A DNA stretch of 64,000 bases from Paraliobacillus sp. PM-2 (GCF_001368815.1 NZ_CTEI01000001.1:1426001-1490000), one strand, 5' to 3'; positions 38,231-46,137 are shown, numbered from the stretch's first letter. Notes: generated by a model not told the origin, from the sequence alone. Translations and numbers: made by a program.

Positions 38231-40876
38231 TTATAGATGTCGTCTTTTTCTTTCAGTTAAAAAATAAACCGTTGTGATTCCTGCGAAAATCAGAAGAAAA
38301 CCTATTATCATCCAGTTAAACATTGCTGTTGCTGTATTTGGAAGTTCAGTATCTTCTCCTTCTATTTCCTTATCATTTGATTCTTGATCCTGATCATCTG
38401 GTTGTTTGGTCAGTCCATCGATCGCGGCTTGTAGCGCTGCTAGTGCATCTTTTAATTCTTGCTCTGTTTCGATGGTTGCTTGCGCATTTTTCGCTGCTAC
38501 AATTACTTCTTCTAAGGCACTAAATGACGATTCGGTATATTTACCCGTTTCATTCGTGTAGCCTTCCGCTATTTCAATTAAGGAAGTTAATGCTGCTTGA
38601 TTAATAGTTAACCCATCGATTGCGGCTTGTAGCGCTGTTAATGCATCATTTAAATCTTGTTCTGTTTCAATCGTTGCTTGCGCATTTTTCGACTCTACAA
38701 TCGCTGCTTCTAAGGCACTAAATGAGCTTTCTGTGTACTTACCAGCTTCATTCGTGTACCCTTCCGCTGTTTCGATTAAGGAAGTTAATGTCGCTTGATT
38801 AATAGTCAATCCATCGATTGCGGCTTGTAGCGCTGCTAATGCATCTTTTAATTCTTGCTCTGTTTCGATCGTTGCTTGCGCATTTTTCGCTGTTGCAATT
38901 GCTTCTTCTAATGCACTAAATGAGCTTTCTGTGTACTTACCAGCTTCATTCGTGTACCCTTCCGCTGTTTTAATTAAGGAAGTTAATGTCGCTTGATTAA
39001 TAGTCAATCCATCGATTGCGGCTTGTAGCGCTGTTAATGCATCTTTTAATTCTTGCTCTGTTTCGATCGTTGCTTGCGCATTTTTCGCTGCTACAATTGC
39101 TTCTTCTAATGCACTAAATGATGATTCGGTATATTTACCCGTTTCATTCGTGTAGCCTTCCGCTATTTCAATTAAGGAAGTTAATGCTGCTTGATTAATA
39201 GTTAACCCATCGATTGCGGCTTGTAGCGCTGCTAGTGCATCTTTTAATTCTTGCTCTGTTTCGATGGTTGCTTGCGCATTCTTCGCTGTTGCAATTGCTT
39301 CTTCTAAGGCACTAAATGACGATTCGGTATATTTACCCGTTTCATTCGTGTACCCTTCCGCTGTTTCGATTAAGGAAGTTAATGCCGTTTGATTAATAGC
39401 TAAACCATCAATCGCTGCTTGAAGCGCAGCTATTGCATTATTCACCTCTTGGGCAGTTTCTGGATTTGCCTTCACAGTTTCTGCATCCTCAATTGCTTGT
39501 TGTAACGTATTATAAGAGTCTATAGTATAAATATTTCCTTCATTAGAAATATTTTCCGCAGATTCAATAGATCCAGCTAAATCATCTATATTAAACGACA
39601 ACCATGCATCAGCCCAATCGCCATGATCATTACCGTTACCATTTCCTCCATCCGTTACAATTAGTTTAAGTTCGTTTACACCTTCAACATTAACATCAAT
39701 TTTTTTCGTTTCTGAATTAACGTTCATATGCCCACTATCATAGGTTTTTGTACCGTCTGCCCAAACCTGAAAAACAATTCTTGCATTTGCAGACGTTTGT
39801 TGATCATCTACCCCCACAAAAGAAGTAAAATTAGAATATTTTCCATCTAAGTTATAAATTACTTCTGAAGGAGCATGAACACCCAATCCTTTATCAAACA
39901 CTACTCCATTCAAAGTAAGTGGTGCACCATCACCTGTACCTTGACCACCATTACTTTGATCTTTTTCTACTGGCCCCCACCCGTTAGCTTCAGATTCCCA
40001 ATCTAAGTTACTGAGATAGACACCTTTTTTCTTTAACTTATTTAGTGATAACTGTAATTCCCCTACTAATTGATCAACTTGAGCAGGGTTATTAATCGTA
40101 TCAAGAGACGTTTCAACGGTATTAATCGTACTTTGTAAAGCTGTATATGAATTCTCATCATATGTTTCATCTATATTAGAAACAGCCTTAGCTTCTGTTA
40201 ATAAATTTTCTAATTCTGTTGTATCTAGGCTTAAATCTGGATTACCAGTCATCTCTACTAATTGTTGATCAGATAATGGTTCACCATAAACCTCTGCCTT
40301 ATAAATATCACCAGAAAAATCATATTCATCTCCTGATGATCTTTCGGTATGCCCTAATTGTGCACTATTTGCTTCGGTAATCTTACTTAAGAATTTAACT
40401 GGAGTACTTGTATCTTCATATACTAACCCACCATCGTAAAACATCTTATACCCTTCACCTATCGTTGCTTTAAATGCAACCGTATGTAAAGTGTTTGATT
40501 CTACAGATAATGAACCAACGGATACGGCATCATTTGTACCTGCATACCTATTTTCTACCCCTACTTTCGTTGCTGGCCATGCATATAAGTGAAAATGATC
40601 ATTCGCTACTTCATTATTACTCAGAGAAAAAAGTGACATAATACCTGACCCTGAATGATTAAAACTAATCACAATCGTTCCTTCATCTAGCTGTTTTAAT
40701 TCATCAACATACGTATTTAAATTTGTGAAATTATTACCACCAATGGATTCATTCTCCACCCGCAAAACTGGTTCTATTCCATTATCAACGGCTAAAGTCC
40801 GCATTATTGGTACTGTAATCATTGCTACGACAGCTACCAATAAAACTACTTTTAAAAAACTTTTGTGCCAATTCAT
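38231..40876 (-). CDS. Wall-anchored non-catalytic lectin stalk: CBM40-like + NPCBM + FIVAR repeats
   Basis: The product has 881 residues: signal peptide; a sialidase-N-type lectin domain (CBM40-like, 32-207; SLFSLSN, HTVAFKA, SAQLGHTERSSGD, FSGDIYKAEVYGE), closely resembling the first module of the SGNH protein; one FIVAR; an NPCBM/CBM51-type domain (285-428) ending DHGDWADAWL, resembling the one in the GH16 protein; one FIVAR; five near-identical 66-residue FIVAR repeats (493-823); LPNTATA-MFNW, helix, ERKRR. No enzyme domain is present. It probably acts as a surface adhesin or substrate trap for sialylated, galactose-containing glycans. The ATG has GGGAGG 10 bases upstream. Only five of the 881 codons precede the hydrophobic core, so the start is safe. 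Confidence 0.88.
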   Translation of the reverse strand: MNWHKSFLKVVLLVAVVAMITVPIMRTLAVDNGIEPVLRVENESIGGNNFTNLNTYVDELKQLDEGTIVISFNHSGSGIMSLFSLSNNEVANDHFHLYAWPATKVGVENRYAGTNDAVSVGSLSVESNTLHTVAFKATIGEGYKMFYDGGLVYEDTSTPVKFLSKITEANSAQLGHTERSSGDEYDFSGDIYKAEVYGEPLSDQQLVEMTGNPDLSLDTTELENLLTEAKAVSNIDETYDENSYTALQSTINTVETSLDTINNPAQVDQLVGELQLSLNKLKKKGVYLSNLDWESEANGWGPVEKDQSNGGQGTGDGAPLTLNGVVFDKGLGVHAPSEVIYNLDGKYSNFTSFVGVDDQQTSANARIVFQVWADGTKTYDSGHMNVNSETKKIDVNVEGVNELKLIVTDGGNGNGNDHGDWADAWLSFNIDDLAGSIESAENISNEGNIYTIDSYNTLQQAIEDAETVKANPETAQEVNNAIAALQAAIDGLAINQTALTSLIETAEGYTNETGKYTESSFSALEEAIATAKNAQATIETEQELKDALAALQAAIDGLTINQAALTSLIEIAEGYTNETGKYTESSFSALEEAIVAAKNAQATIETEQELKDALTALQAAIDGLTINQATLTSLIKTAEGYTNEAGKYTESSFSALEEAIATAKNAQATIETEQELKDALAALQAAIDGLTINQATLTSLIETAEGYTNEAGKYTESSFSALEAAIVESKNAQATIETEQDLNDALTALQAAIDGLTINQAALTSLIEIAEGYTNETGKYTESSFSALEEVIVAAKNAQATIETEQELKDALAALQAAIDGLTKQPDDQDQESNDKEIEGEDTELPNTATAMFNWMIIGFLLIFAGITTVYFLTERKRRHL
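38408..39397 (-). repeat. Five tandem 198-bp repeats encoding FIVAR modules
   Basis: Five exact-length 66-codon units each begin INQ(A/T)(A/T)LTSLI and contain GKYTESSFSALE and NAQATIETEQ. They differ at only a few codons, some substitutions recurring in a mosaic pattern (units 2 and 5 share IEIAEGYTNET; units 3 and 4 share NEAGKY), which points to recent duplication and gene conversion. Confidence 0.93.
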
Positions 40877-40929
40877 AAATAGGCCTCCCTGTTTATAATC
40901 TCAAGGAAATAATCTAGATGCTAGACGAC

Positions 40930-40946
40930 TGAAAAATAATTTTTCA
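40930..40946. promoter_or_regulatory. Palindromic operator candidate TGAAAAATAATTTTTCA
   Basis: A perfect 8+1+8 palindrome lies 54-70 bp upstream of the CBM40/NPCBM start, in a position fit for a repressor or activator. No regulator family is assigned. A/T-rich palindromes also occur by chance. Confidence 0.35.
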
Positions 40947-41028
40947 CTGGTCTTTTTATGAAGTTGTCAACATTTCCTATGTTTTTCGTATTAAAAAACA
41001 ATTAAATTTAAAACCACCCCCCCTTTTT

Positions 41029-41042
41029 TTAAAACGCTTACA
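41029..41042 (-). promoter_or_regulatory. Candidate cre-like site upstream of the CBM40/NPCBM gene
   Basis: The minus strand reads TGTAAGCGTTTTAA, matching TGNAANCG but not the final CA of the cre consensus. It is similar in form to the site at 1232-1245. Confidence 0.4.
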
Positions 41043-41185
41043 TTTATAGCGAAGTATTTATTCACCTCCATTCTTACAAACTGGTTAAAAAAGACCAGTC
41101 AAAATAGGTACTTCTACTCAAATAATATTCAAGCTAAATCATTTTTTTTCCTTCTTTTTAAACAAATTCTTCACTATTTTGTTCA

Positions 41186-42403
41186 TCACTTACTTAAACT
41201 ACCTGCAACAATGTTCCCTTTATAAAAAACAACTTTTCTTTCGGAACGTCTTGCAATGGTCTCTGCTGAACAACTTGCATCAACTAAAATCATATTTGCC
41301 TTAACTCCTGGCTTTGGCCAAGCCTGATTTCCATCTTGGTCTAACGATGTTATTCCCCCAGTTATATAACGTAAAGCCTGTGAAAGGGCAAATTCGTTCG
41401 TCCATCTGTATTTTTCAATTAAACGTCCAACTCTCTCCAGAATATCTCCATTTCCAGTCGGCCACCAAGAATCAAAAATATTGTCATTTCCAATCATCAC
41501 TTCGACACCACATTCATCGAGCAAATCTACAGGCACCCCTCTACCTATTGGAAGACTTGTAATAATTGAGATGCCTGCATCCTTCAACATATCTGCCATA
41601 CTGCGTGCTTCTTCCTTTGAAACATCTCCTAATCCAAAGGCATGACTAATAGCAACTCTTCCTTCCCACCCAGCTTGCTTTGTTAAATACGCAAAACGTT
41701 GCATGGTAAAAACACCTAAATGACCCGGATCATGTAGGTGTAAATCAATATCTGCGTTTCCTTCAACTGCTATATCAATTAACTGTACTAAAGATTCCTC
41801 AATATTATTATCCGCCGTAGCCGGATCTACCGAACCTACAATTCCTGCGCCACTTCTTACTGCTTCTCTCATTAAATTTACTGTTCCGTTTCCAAGCAAG
41901 CCATGCTGTGCAAATGCTACAACTTCAGAACCAACTTTATCATCATATGAATCAAGTGCTCGCTTAACACCTTCAAGATTCTGAAGCTTTACCTCTGGAT
42001 AAATATCAACATGCGTCCTTACATGTGTCGATCCAGCTGATAATAAAACATCTAATAACGCTTTGGCGCGCGCCTCTATACTTGAAGATATTGATGCTAA
42101 AATATCTTTTTCAATTTCACATCTTTCTAAGACACCATTAGCTGGTCTACTAGCTCTCCACTTATCCCCCATGTATGTTTTATCTAAATGAACATGCTTT
42201 TCAACAAACGAAGGAATTAATAACAAGCCCCCAGCATCCTTTACTTTACTATTAGAAGGTATTTCTTCTAAACAGTCTACAATTCTACTAATCTTTCCTT
42301 CACTAATAAATAAATGTTTTATCTCTGTTTCTGTACCAATAACTTGTCCATTGTCTTTTTTATAACCGATCTCTAACCGTACATTTTTCAACCAGTAACT
42401 CAT
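41186..42403 (-). CDS. Amidohydrolase, cytosine-deaminase-like
   Basis: This is a cytoplasmic metal-dependent deaminase/amidohydrolase, about 405 residues. The metal ligands of the amidohydrolase superfamily are visible: EKHVHLDKTYMGDKW (HxH near residue 65), HLHDPGHLG, AISHAFGLGD and the late Asp in IGNDNIFDSWWP, the same ligand and loop order as CodA-type cytosine deaminase. Substrate could be cytosine, isoguanine-like bases or another pyrimidine/creatinine-type ring. The gene follows a nucleobase permease by about 58 bp on the same strand, which supports a base-salvage or catabolic role. The frame opens 3 codons earlier at 42412, but the AAAGGATG ribosome site fits the ATG at 42403. Family is sure, exact substrate is not. 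Confidence 0.85.
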   Translation of the reverse strand: MSYWLKNVRLEIGYKKDNGQVIGTETEIKHLFISEGKISRIVDCLEEIPSNSKVKDAGGLLLIPSFVEKHVHLDKTYMGDKWRASRPANGVLERCEIEKDILASISSSIEARAKALLDVLLSAGSTHVRTHVDIYPEVKLQNLEGVKRALDSYDDKVGSEVVAFAQHGLLGNGTVNLMREAVRSGAGIVGSVDPATADNNIEESLVQLIDIAVEGNADIDLHLHDPGHLGVFTMQRFAYLTKQAGWEGRVAISHAFGLGDVSKEEARSMADMLKDAGISIITSLPIGRGVPVDLLDECGVEVMIGNDNIFDSWWPTGNGDILERVGRLIEKYRWTNEFALSQALRYITGGITSLDQDGNQAWPKPGVKANMILVDASCSAETIARRSERKVVFYKGNIVAGSLSK

Positions 42404-42460
42404 AGTAATCATCCTTTCTATAATTAAATAGCCAGTTCATATGTATGTTGTCTTTTTAAT

Positions 42461-43738
42461 TCACCTCTTTATCTTTAAAAACTGTTCAAGGGAAATTGCC
42501 ATTATCGTTCCTATTAATAATCCATTCGAAAGTATATACTGAAAAACTGTTGGTAAATCACTATAGATTTCCCTAGGAATGTTCATTGAAGTTACTCCTA
42601 CGACAAGTGAAACGACAATTATTATACCGTTTCTTAAATCAAATGGTTGTTTCCTTAACGAACGATATGCAATACCATACATTTCAATCAGCGTAGCTAA
42701 TAGTGCAGCACTGGCAACTTGTAGTGGAAGTGATGATAGTATACCTACAATACTAGGAAATAATGAGATTGCAATTAATAATCCACAGGCAAAAATAAAT
42801 GGAGTTATTCGATATTGCTTTGTTAACTTTACAAATCCAGCAGTTGCTGGTAACGGAACTATACCTACGGTTGAAAAAATAGAAGTTAATAAATGTGTAA
42901 TCCCTCCAACCCATGTTCCAGAATATAGTCTTTCTATATATGGCTTCTGGGAACTAGGGATAGCTTCTTCAATCGAAGAGATCGAAGCAATTGTATTTGA
43001 AATTAACAAAAATGTAAAAAGGATTGCAGTAATTACAATACTTATATTCATCTCCGGAAATCCCCATACAAATAATTTTGGTAATTCTATTATTTCTTTT
43101 GATATTGATAAAGAACTCGCATCTCGTTTCAAAATGGCAAATAGTAACCATCCAAATAAAATACCTATTAATACAGCATAACTTTTTATCCATCCTTTTC
43201 CCTTTGTTGATAAAAGAATAATAAGAAAAAAGACCATTAATGATAGCATAAAGCTTCCTAAATCCATTTGACTCTCATTATCAATAGCCATCCCCTTCAG
43301 AAAAACACCACTTAGTTGTATGGCTAATATTAATAGAAATGTACCTGTTACTATTGGAGTAAACAGGAAGACGATGCTTCGAACCCATTTTGTGATTCCT
43401 AATAAAAATAAAATTAATCCAGAAATAAACAAACCTGCCATCAAGATTTGTAGGACCTCCGTCATAGATTTTCCTACCTCCATGCCGATACTGGCATAGA
43501 TAACGAAAATACTTACCCAAGATCCAGCAGGTCCGTCAGCAATCGGATAACGATGACCAAATTTTGCTTGTATAATTGAACTAAGTCCAATAATGAAAAA
43601 CACTCGTTGCATAAGTGAAGATATCTCCGCAGCTGACAATTGAAAAATATCTCCAACAACAATTGGAATTGCAATAGAATTAGCTAGTAAATAAATAAAC
43701 CACTGAAATATACTTAATATTTTATTCTCTTTCTTCAT
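42461..43738 (-). CDS. Nucleobase permease, NCS2 (xanthine/uracil) family, YwdJ-like
   Basis: This is a membrane symporter for purines or pyrimidines, 425 residues with about 12 to 14 hydrophobic helices. The motif DGPAGSWVS near residue 68 and the stretch LPATAGFVKLTKQYRI are typical of the NCS2/NAT family branch that includes Bacillus YwdJ. It most likely imports the substrate of the amidohydrolase encoded directly downstream; together they form a two-gene operon. The ATG has GGAGGGTG upstream (around 43753). A hairpin in the leader at 43801-43835 may be regulatory. Confidence 0.87.
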   Translation of the reverse strand: MKKENKILSIFQWFIYLLANSIAIPIVVGDIFQLSAAEISSLMQRVFFIIGLSSIIQAKFGHRYPIADGPAGSWVSIFVIYASIGMEVGKSMTEVLQILMAGLFISGLILFLLGITKWVRSIVFLFTPIVTGTFLLILAIQLSGVFLKGMAIDNESQMDLGSFMLSLMVFFLIILLSTKGKGWIKSYAVLIGILFGWLLFAILKRDASSLSISKEIIELPKLFVWGFPEMNISIVITAILFTFLLISNTIASISSIEEAIPSSQKPYIERLYSGTWVGGITHLLTSIFSTVGIVPLPATAGFVKLTKQYRITPFIFACGLLIAISLFPSIVGILSSLPLQVASAALLATLIEMYGIAYRSLRKQPFDLRNGIIIVVSLVVGVTSMNIPREIYSDLPTVFQYILSNGLLIGTIMAISLEQFLKIKR

Positions 43739-43800
43739 TAGATATTTTTTTCACCCTCCACAAACCAGAATCATCCTTGTATTTTTACTATAACGGAAAT

Positions 43801-43847
43801 GATAAAATTCGGCATTAAAAAAACCGGATTTTATCTATTATAATAGA
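43801..43847. promoter_or_regulatory. Leader hairpin and TATAAT-containing palindrome upstream of the nucleobase permease
   Basis: GATAAAATTCGG and CCGGATTTTATC (12 bp, one mismatch) form a hairpin at 43801-43835. It abuts the palindrome TCTATTATAATAGA at 43834-43847, which contains a TATAAT on both strands and could be a -10 element or operator. It does not match the purine riboswitch core as far as I can see. Alternatively the hairpin is the distal terminator of the small gene at 43985. Confidence 0.35.
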
Positions 43848-43984
43848 ATACAAAAAAATGGCGCCCAACGGACACCAAAACCAACGTCTTTATTAAATTT
43901 TCAACTGGTCCTGTTTATTTTTTTATTTATATAATTGCTTTTCAAAAAGTTTTCTTTTAAGTCTAGAGGACACACACTCAACCT

Positions 43985-44326
43985 TTAATAGTCTAATTGC
44001 CGCAAATAAAGTAGGAGCTCATTGTCTTTCCAGCCTTTTAAGATATAGTTACGCATTTTACTATCAATTTTCTTTTGTTGCTTGCTTCCTTTGCTAAAGA
44101 AATTAATGATAGCAAAAATAATTCCTCCACCAATTGCTGCACCACCATGTGATCCGAGTTGCAATCCCATAAGCTCTTTTTCAGTAAAGGGGAGCTCTGT
44201 ATTTTCTAGGAATTCCTTCTTATATTCTTCTTTAACAATAATATAAGATTCCTTATTATTTAAAGCAGTAAGTAGTTCTTCGGCATTAATTACTTCTACA
44301 TATTCATTGCTATCTTTCCATTCCAT
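43985..44326 (-). CDS. Hypothetical protein, 113 residues, glycine-rich hydrophobic segment
   Basis: No family is recognised. The protein starts MEWKDSNEYVEVINAEEL, has a charged N-terminal half and one hydrophobic glycine-rich stretch (SHGGAAIGGGIIFAIINFF, about residues 69-87), followed by a basic KGSKQQKKIDSK patch that would favour a single membrane pass with the C-terminus inside. AAGGAGATGAT lies just upstream of the ATG. It stands alone between the permease and the M20 hydrolase. The coding call rests on the ribosome site, length and composition only. Confidence 0.6.
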   Translation of the reverse strand: MEWKDSNEYVEVINAEELLTALNNKESYIIVKEEYKKEFLENTELPFTEKELMGLQLGSHGGAAIGGGIIFAIINFFSKGSKQQKKIDSKMRNYILKGWKDNELLLYLRQLDY

Positions 44327-44521
44327 TCAATATCATCTCCTTAGGAAAAAGTAAATCAGATATTCTAATCACTTTTCATTTTAAATTTAGACCTACTACT
44401 CACTACGAAATATCTGAGCATAAGTTTCATTTACTCATAAGAATCTAGACTTACTATTGATCAATAATGGAATAGCAATATGAATTGCTTTCTGGTTTGT
44501 ACATTCATTTTCGATTAATCT

Positions 44522-45754
44522 TTATTCTTCTGCCTCTGTTAATTGCTTCGCTGTCTGATAGAAAATTTCTACTGCATTTGCAATATCTGCGGCATCAGAC
44601 CATTCCTCAGGACAATGACTCAAACCCGCTTTACTTGGAATAAATAGCATCCCCACTTCAGTAAAATCAGAAAAGACCATCGCATCATGACCTGCTCCAC
44701 TATTAATGGAACAGTAGGAGATATCTTTATTCTCGCTTTTCTCTTTTAGCAGTGATCGGATCGTTTCACTAAGCGCTTTTGGTTGAACATATAATTTTTC
44801 TTCTATATCGATTTCAATTCCATTACCCTGGTGAGCCTCAACACTTTGTTGCATTTGTTCAATCACATGCTGTACATTTTCTTCTTTACCGGAACGAATA
44901 TCCACTGTAAAGATCACCTTGTCTGGAATAACATTGGCCCCATTTGGAAAAACATTTAACTTTCCTGTTGTTAAAACTGTTCCATTTCCTTCTGCAATCG
45001 CAAAACTAGGTAATTCACTAATAATCTTAGTTGCTGTAACCAATGCATCAGATCGCTTATTCATCGGTGTTGTTCCAGCATGACCAGCCTGGCCTTTTAC
45101 AGTGATATGATATTCGGCTTGCCCCACAATGGATTCTACTACACCAATTGGTATATTTTTTTCTTCTAAAACAGGCCCTTGCTCAATATGCAATTCTAGA
45201 AAAGCCTTCATCGTTTTAGGGTCTCTTACTTTAGGAAGCGAAGGATCTAACCCAATTGATTGCATGGCTTCTTTCGGCGATATGCCATTCTTATCTTTTA
45301 ACTGACTGAATTCCTCTTCACTTAATTGTCCGGTTATTCCTCTGGATCCCATTAATCCACCACCAAAGCGAGAACCTTCTTCTTCCACTAATGCAACGAT
45401 TTCCAATGGATAGGTTGGTTTTATATTGTGCTGGTAAAATAGATTGGCAACTTCAAGCGCAGCCACCACTCCTGCTGGTCCATCATAGGAGCCACCATTT
45501 GGTACGGAATCAAAGTGTGAACCAATCATCACACTCGGAGCGTCTGGATTACTACCAACTAATTTACCAAAGATATTACCTAATCCATCTTCTTTAACAT
45601 TCAGACCTGATGCCTTCATTTGTTCTTTAATATAATTTCGGGCTTGCAAATCCTCTTTACTGTAAGTAAGACGGCTTGTTCCTTTTCCAGGTGTTGAAGT
45701 AAACGTTGCTATGGTCTCTATATGTCTTTCAATTCTCTTTTGTAAGTGTTTCAT
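44522..45754 (-). CDS. M20-family N-carbamoyl-L-amino acid hydrolase / allantoate amidohydrolase
   Basis: This is a cytoplasmic zinc amidase, 410 residues, the standard length of the hydantoinase/carbamoylase subgroup. Metal-site motifs are visible: GSHFDSVPNGGSYDGPAGV near residues 78-97, EEEGSRFGGGLMGSRG, LHIEQGPVLE and the late SGAGHDAM. The dimerisation insert GQAGHAGTTPMNKRSDAL is present. It should cleave N-carbamoyl amino acids or ureido acids such as allantoate, which would fit with the deaminase/permease pair upstream in a nitrogen-scavenging role; it has its own ribosome site and a 195-bp gap. The ATG at 45754 has GGGGAGATG upstream. Confidence 0.9.
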   Translation of the reverse strand: MKHLQKRIERHIETIATFTSTPGKGTSRLTYSKEDLQARNYIKEQMKASGLNVKEDGLGNIFGKLVGSNPDAPSVMIGSHFDSVPNGGSYDGPAGVVAALEVANLFYQHNIKPTYPLEIVALVEEEGSRFGGGLMGSRGITGQLSEEEFSQLKDKNGISPKEAMQSIGLDPSLPKVRDPKTMKAFLELHIEQGPVLEEKNIPIGVVESIVGQAEYHITVKGQAGHAGTTPMNKRSDALVTATKIISELPSFAIAEGNGTVLTTGKLNVFPNGANVIPDKVIFTVDIRSGKEENVQHVIEQMQQSVEAHQGNGIEIDIEEKLYVQPKALSETIRSLLKEKSENKDISYCSINSGAGHDAMVFSDFTEVGMLFIPSKAGLSHCPEEWSDAADIANAVEIFYQTAKQLTEAEE

Positions 45755-45915
45755 TATAACATCTCCCCTTTAAAAGAACTCTAGGAACAGCAGCTACATT
45801 CCAAATATAATATGTATCCCTATATTTCTCTTTCATCCGAAATGAAAGAATATTCAAACATAAAATATGATAGCATGATAATATACTTGTTAGATCTAGT
45901 CAATTATTTCTCGGG

Positions 45916-45923
45916 AAATATAC
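45916..45923. repeat. Target-site duplication AAATATAC (left copy)
   Basis: Identical to the 8 bases at 47060-47067 directly outside the right inverted repeat. Eight bases is the duplication length usual for ISL3 elements. Confidence 0.93.
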
Positions 45924-46009
45924 GGTTCTCTGTCAAATGTGGTGGTGTGGTTCTCGCTCCAGCATCTCTTTTATAAAACGTTTATTATAAGCAATGCTTG
46001 TACCTAAAC

Positions 46010-46137
46010 CGCAGGGGAAATACACTCGCTTTCCGCGGGCACGGCCGAAGCTAACTTGGTAAAGAAATTCACTTTACCAAGTTAGCTTCGGACTCGTGCT
46101 GTTCCCGCAGGAGTCTCGCATATTTCCTCTGCTAAGG
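46010..46137. repeat. Long imperfect palindrome with a perfect 19-bp hairpin core inside the IS
   Basis: CCGAAGCTAACTTGGTAAA (46045-46063) pairs perfectly with its complement at 46073-46091 over a 9-base loop. The flanks GCAGGGGAAATA...CCGCGGGCACG and CGTGC...CCCGCAGG...TATTTCCTCTGC also pair imperfectly. Related GC-rich palindromes of this type are, from memory, widespread intergenic repeats in Bacillaceae; it may be nested in the IS or act as its terminator. Confidence 0.75.

Larger units (their letters stand above)
40877..41185. other. 309-bp leader of the CBM40/NPCBM gene
   Basis: The spacer holds a 17-bp perfect palindrome at 40930-40946, a TTGACA on the minus strand at 40965-40970 without a clear -10 box, orphan G-rich ribosome-like sequences at 41014-41030 and 41061-41070, a cre-like site at 41029-41042, and an inverted repeat ACTGGTCTTTT/AAAAGACCAGT (40946-40956 and 41089-41099). 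No gene was recognised beyond a possible 25-codon frame. Confidence 0.55.

Noticed and set aside
38408-39397. Regular direct repeats as a possible CRISPR array
   Set aside because: Units are 198 bp without spacers, lie in frame in a large gene and encode FIVAR modules; no cas genes are present.
40930-40970. TTGACA on the minus strand as a lectin-gene promoter
   Set aside because: No acceptable -10 box at 16-18 bp; only the palindrome next to it is listed, at low confidence.
42579-43181. 200-codon plus-strand frame opposite the nucleobase permease
   Set aside because: It is long but antisense to a clear NCS2 family gene; composition reflects the complement of hydrophobic codons and there is no ribosome site.
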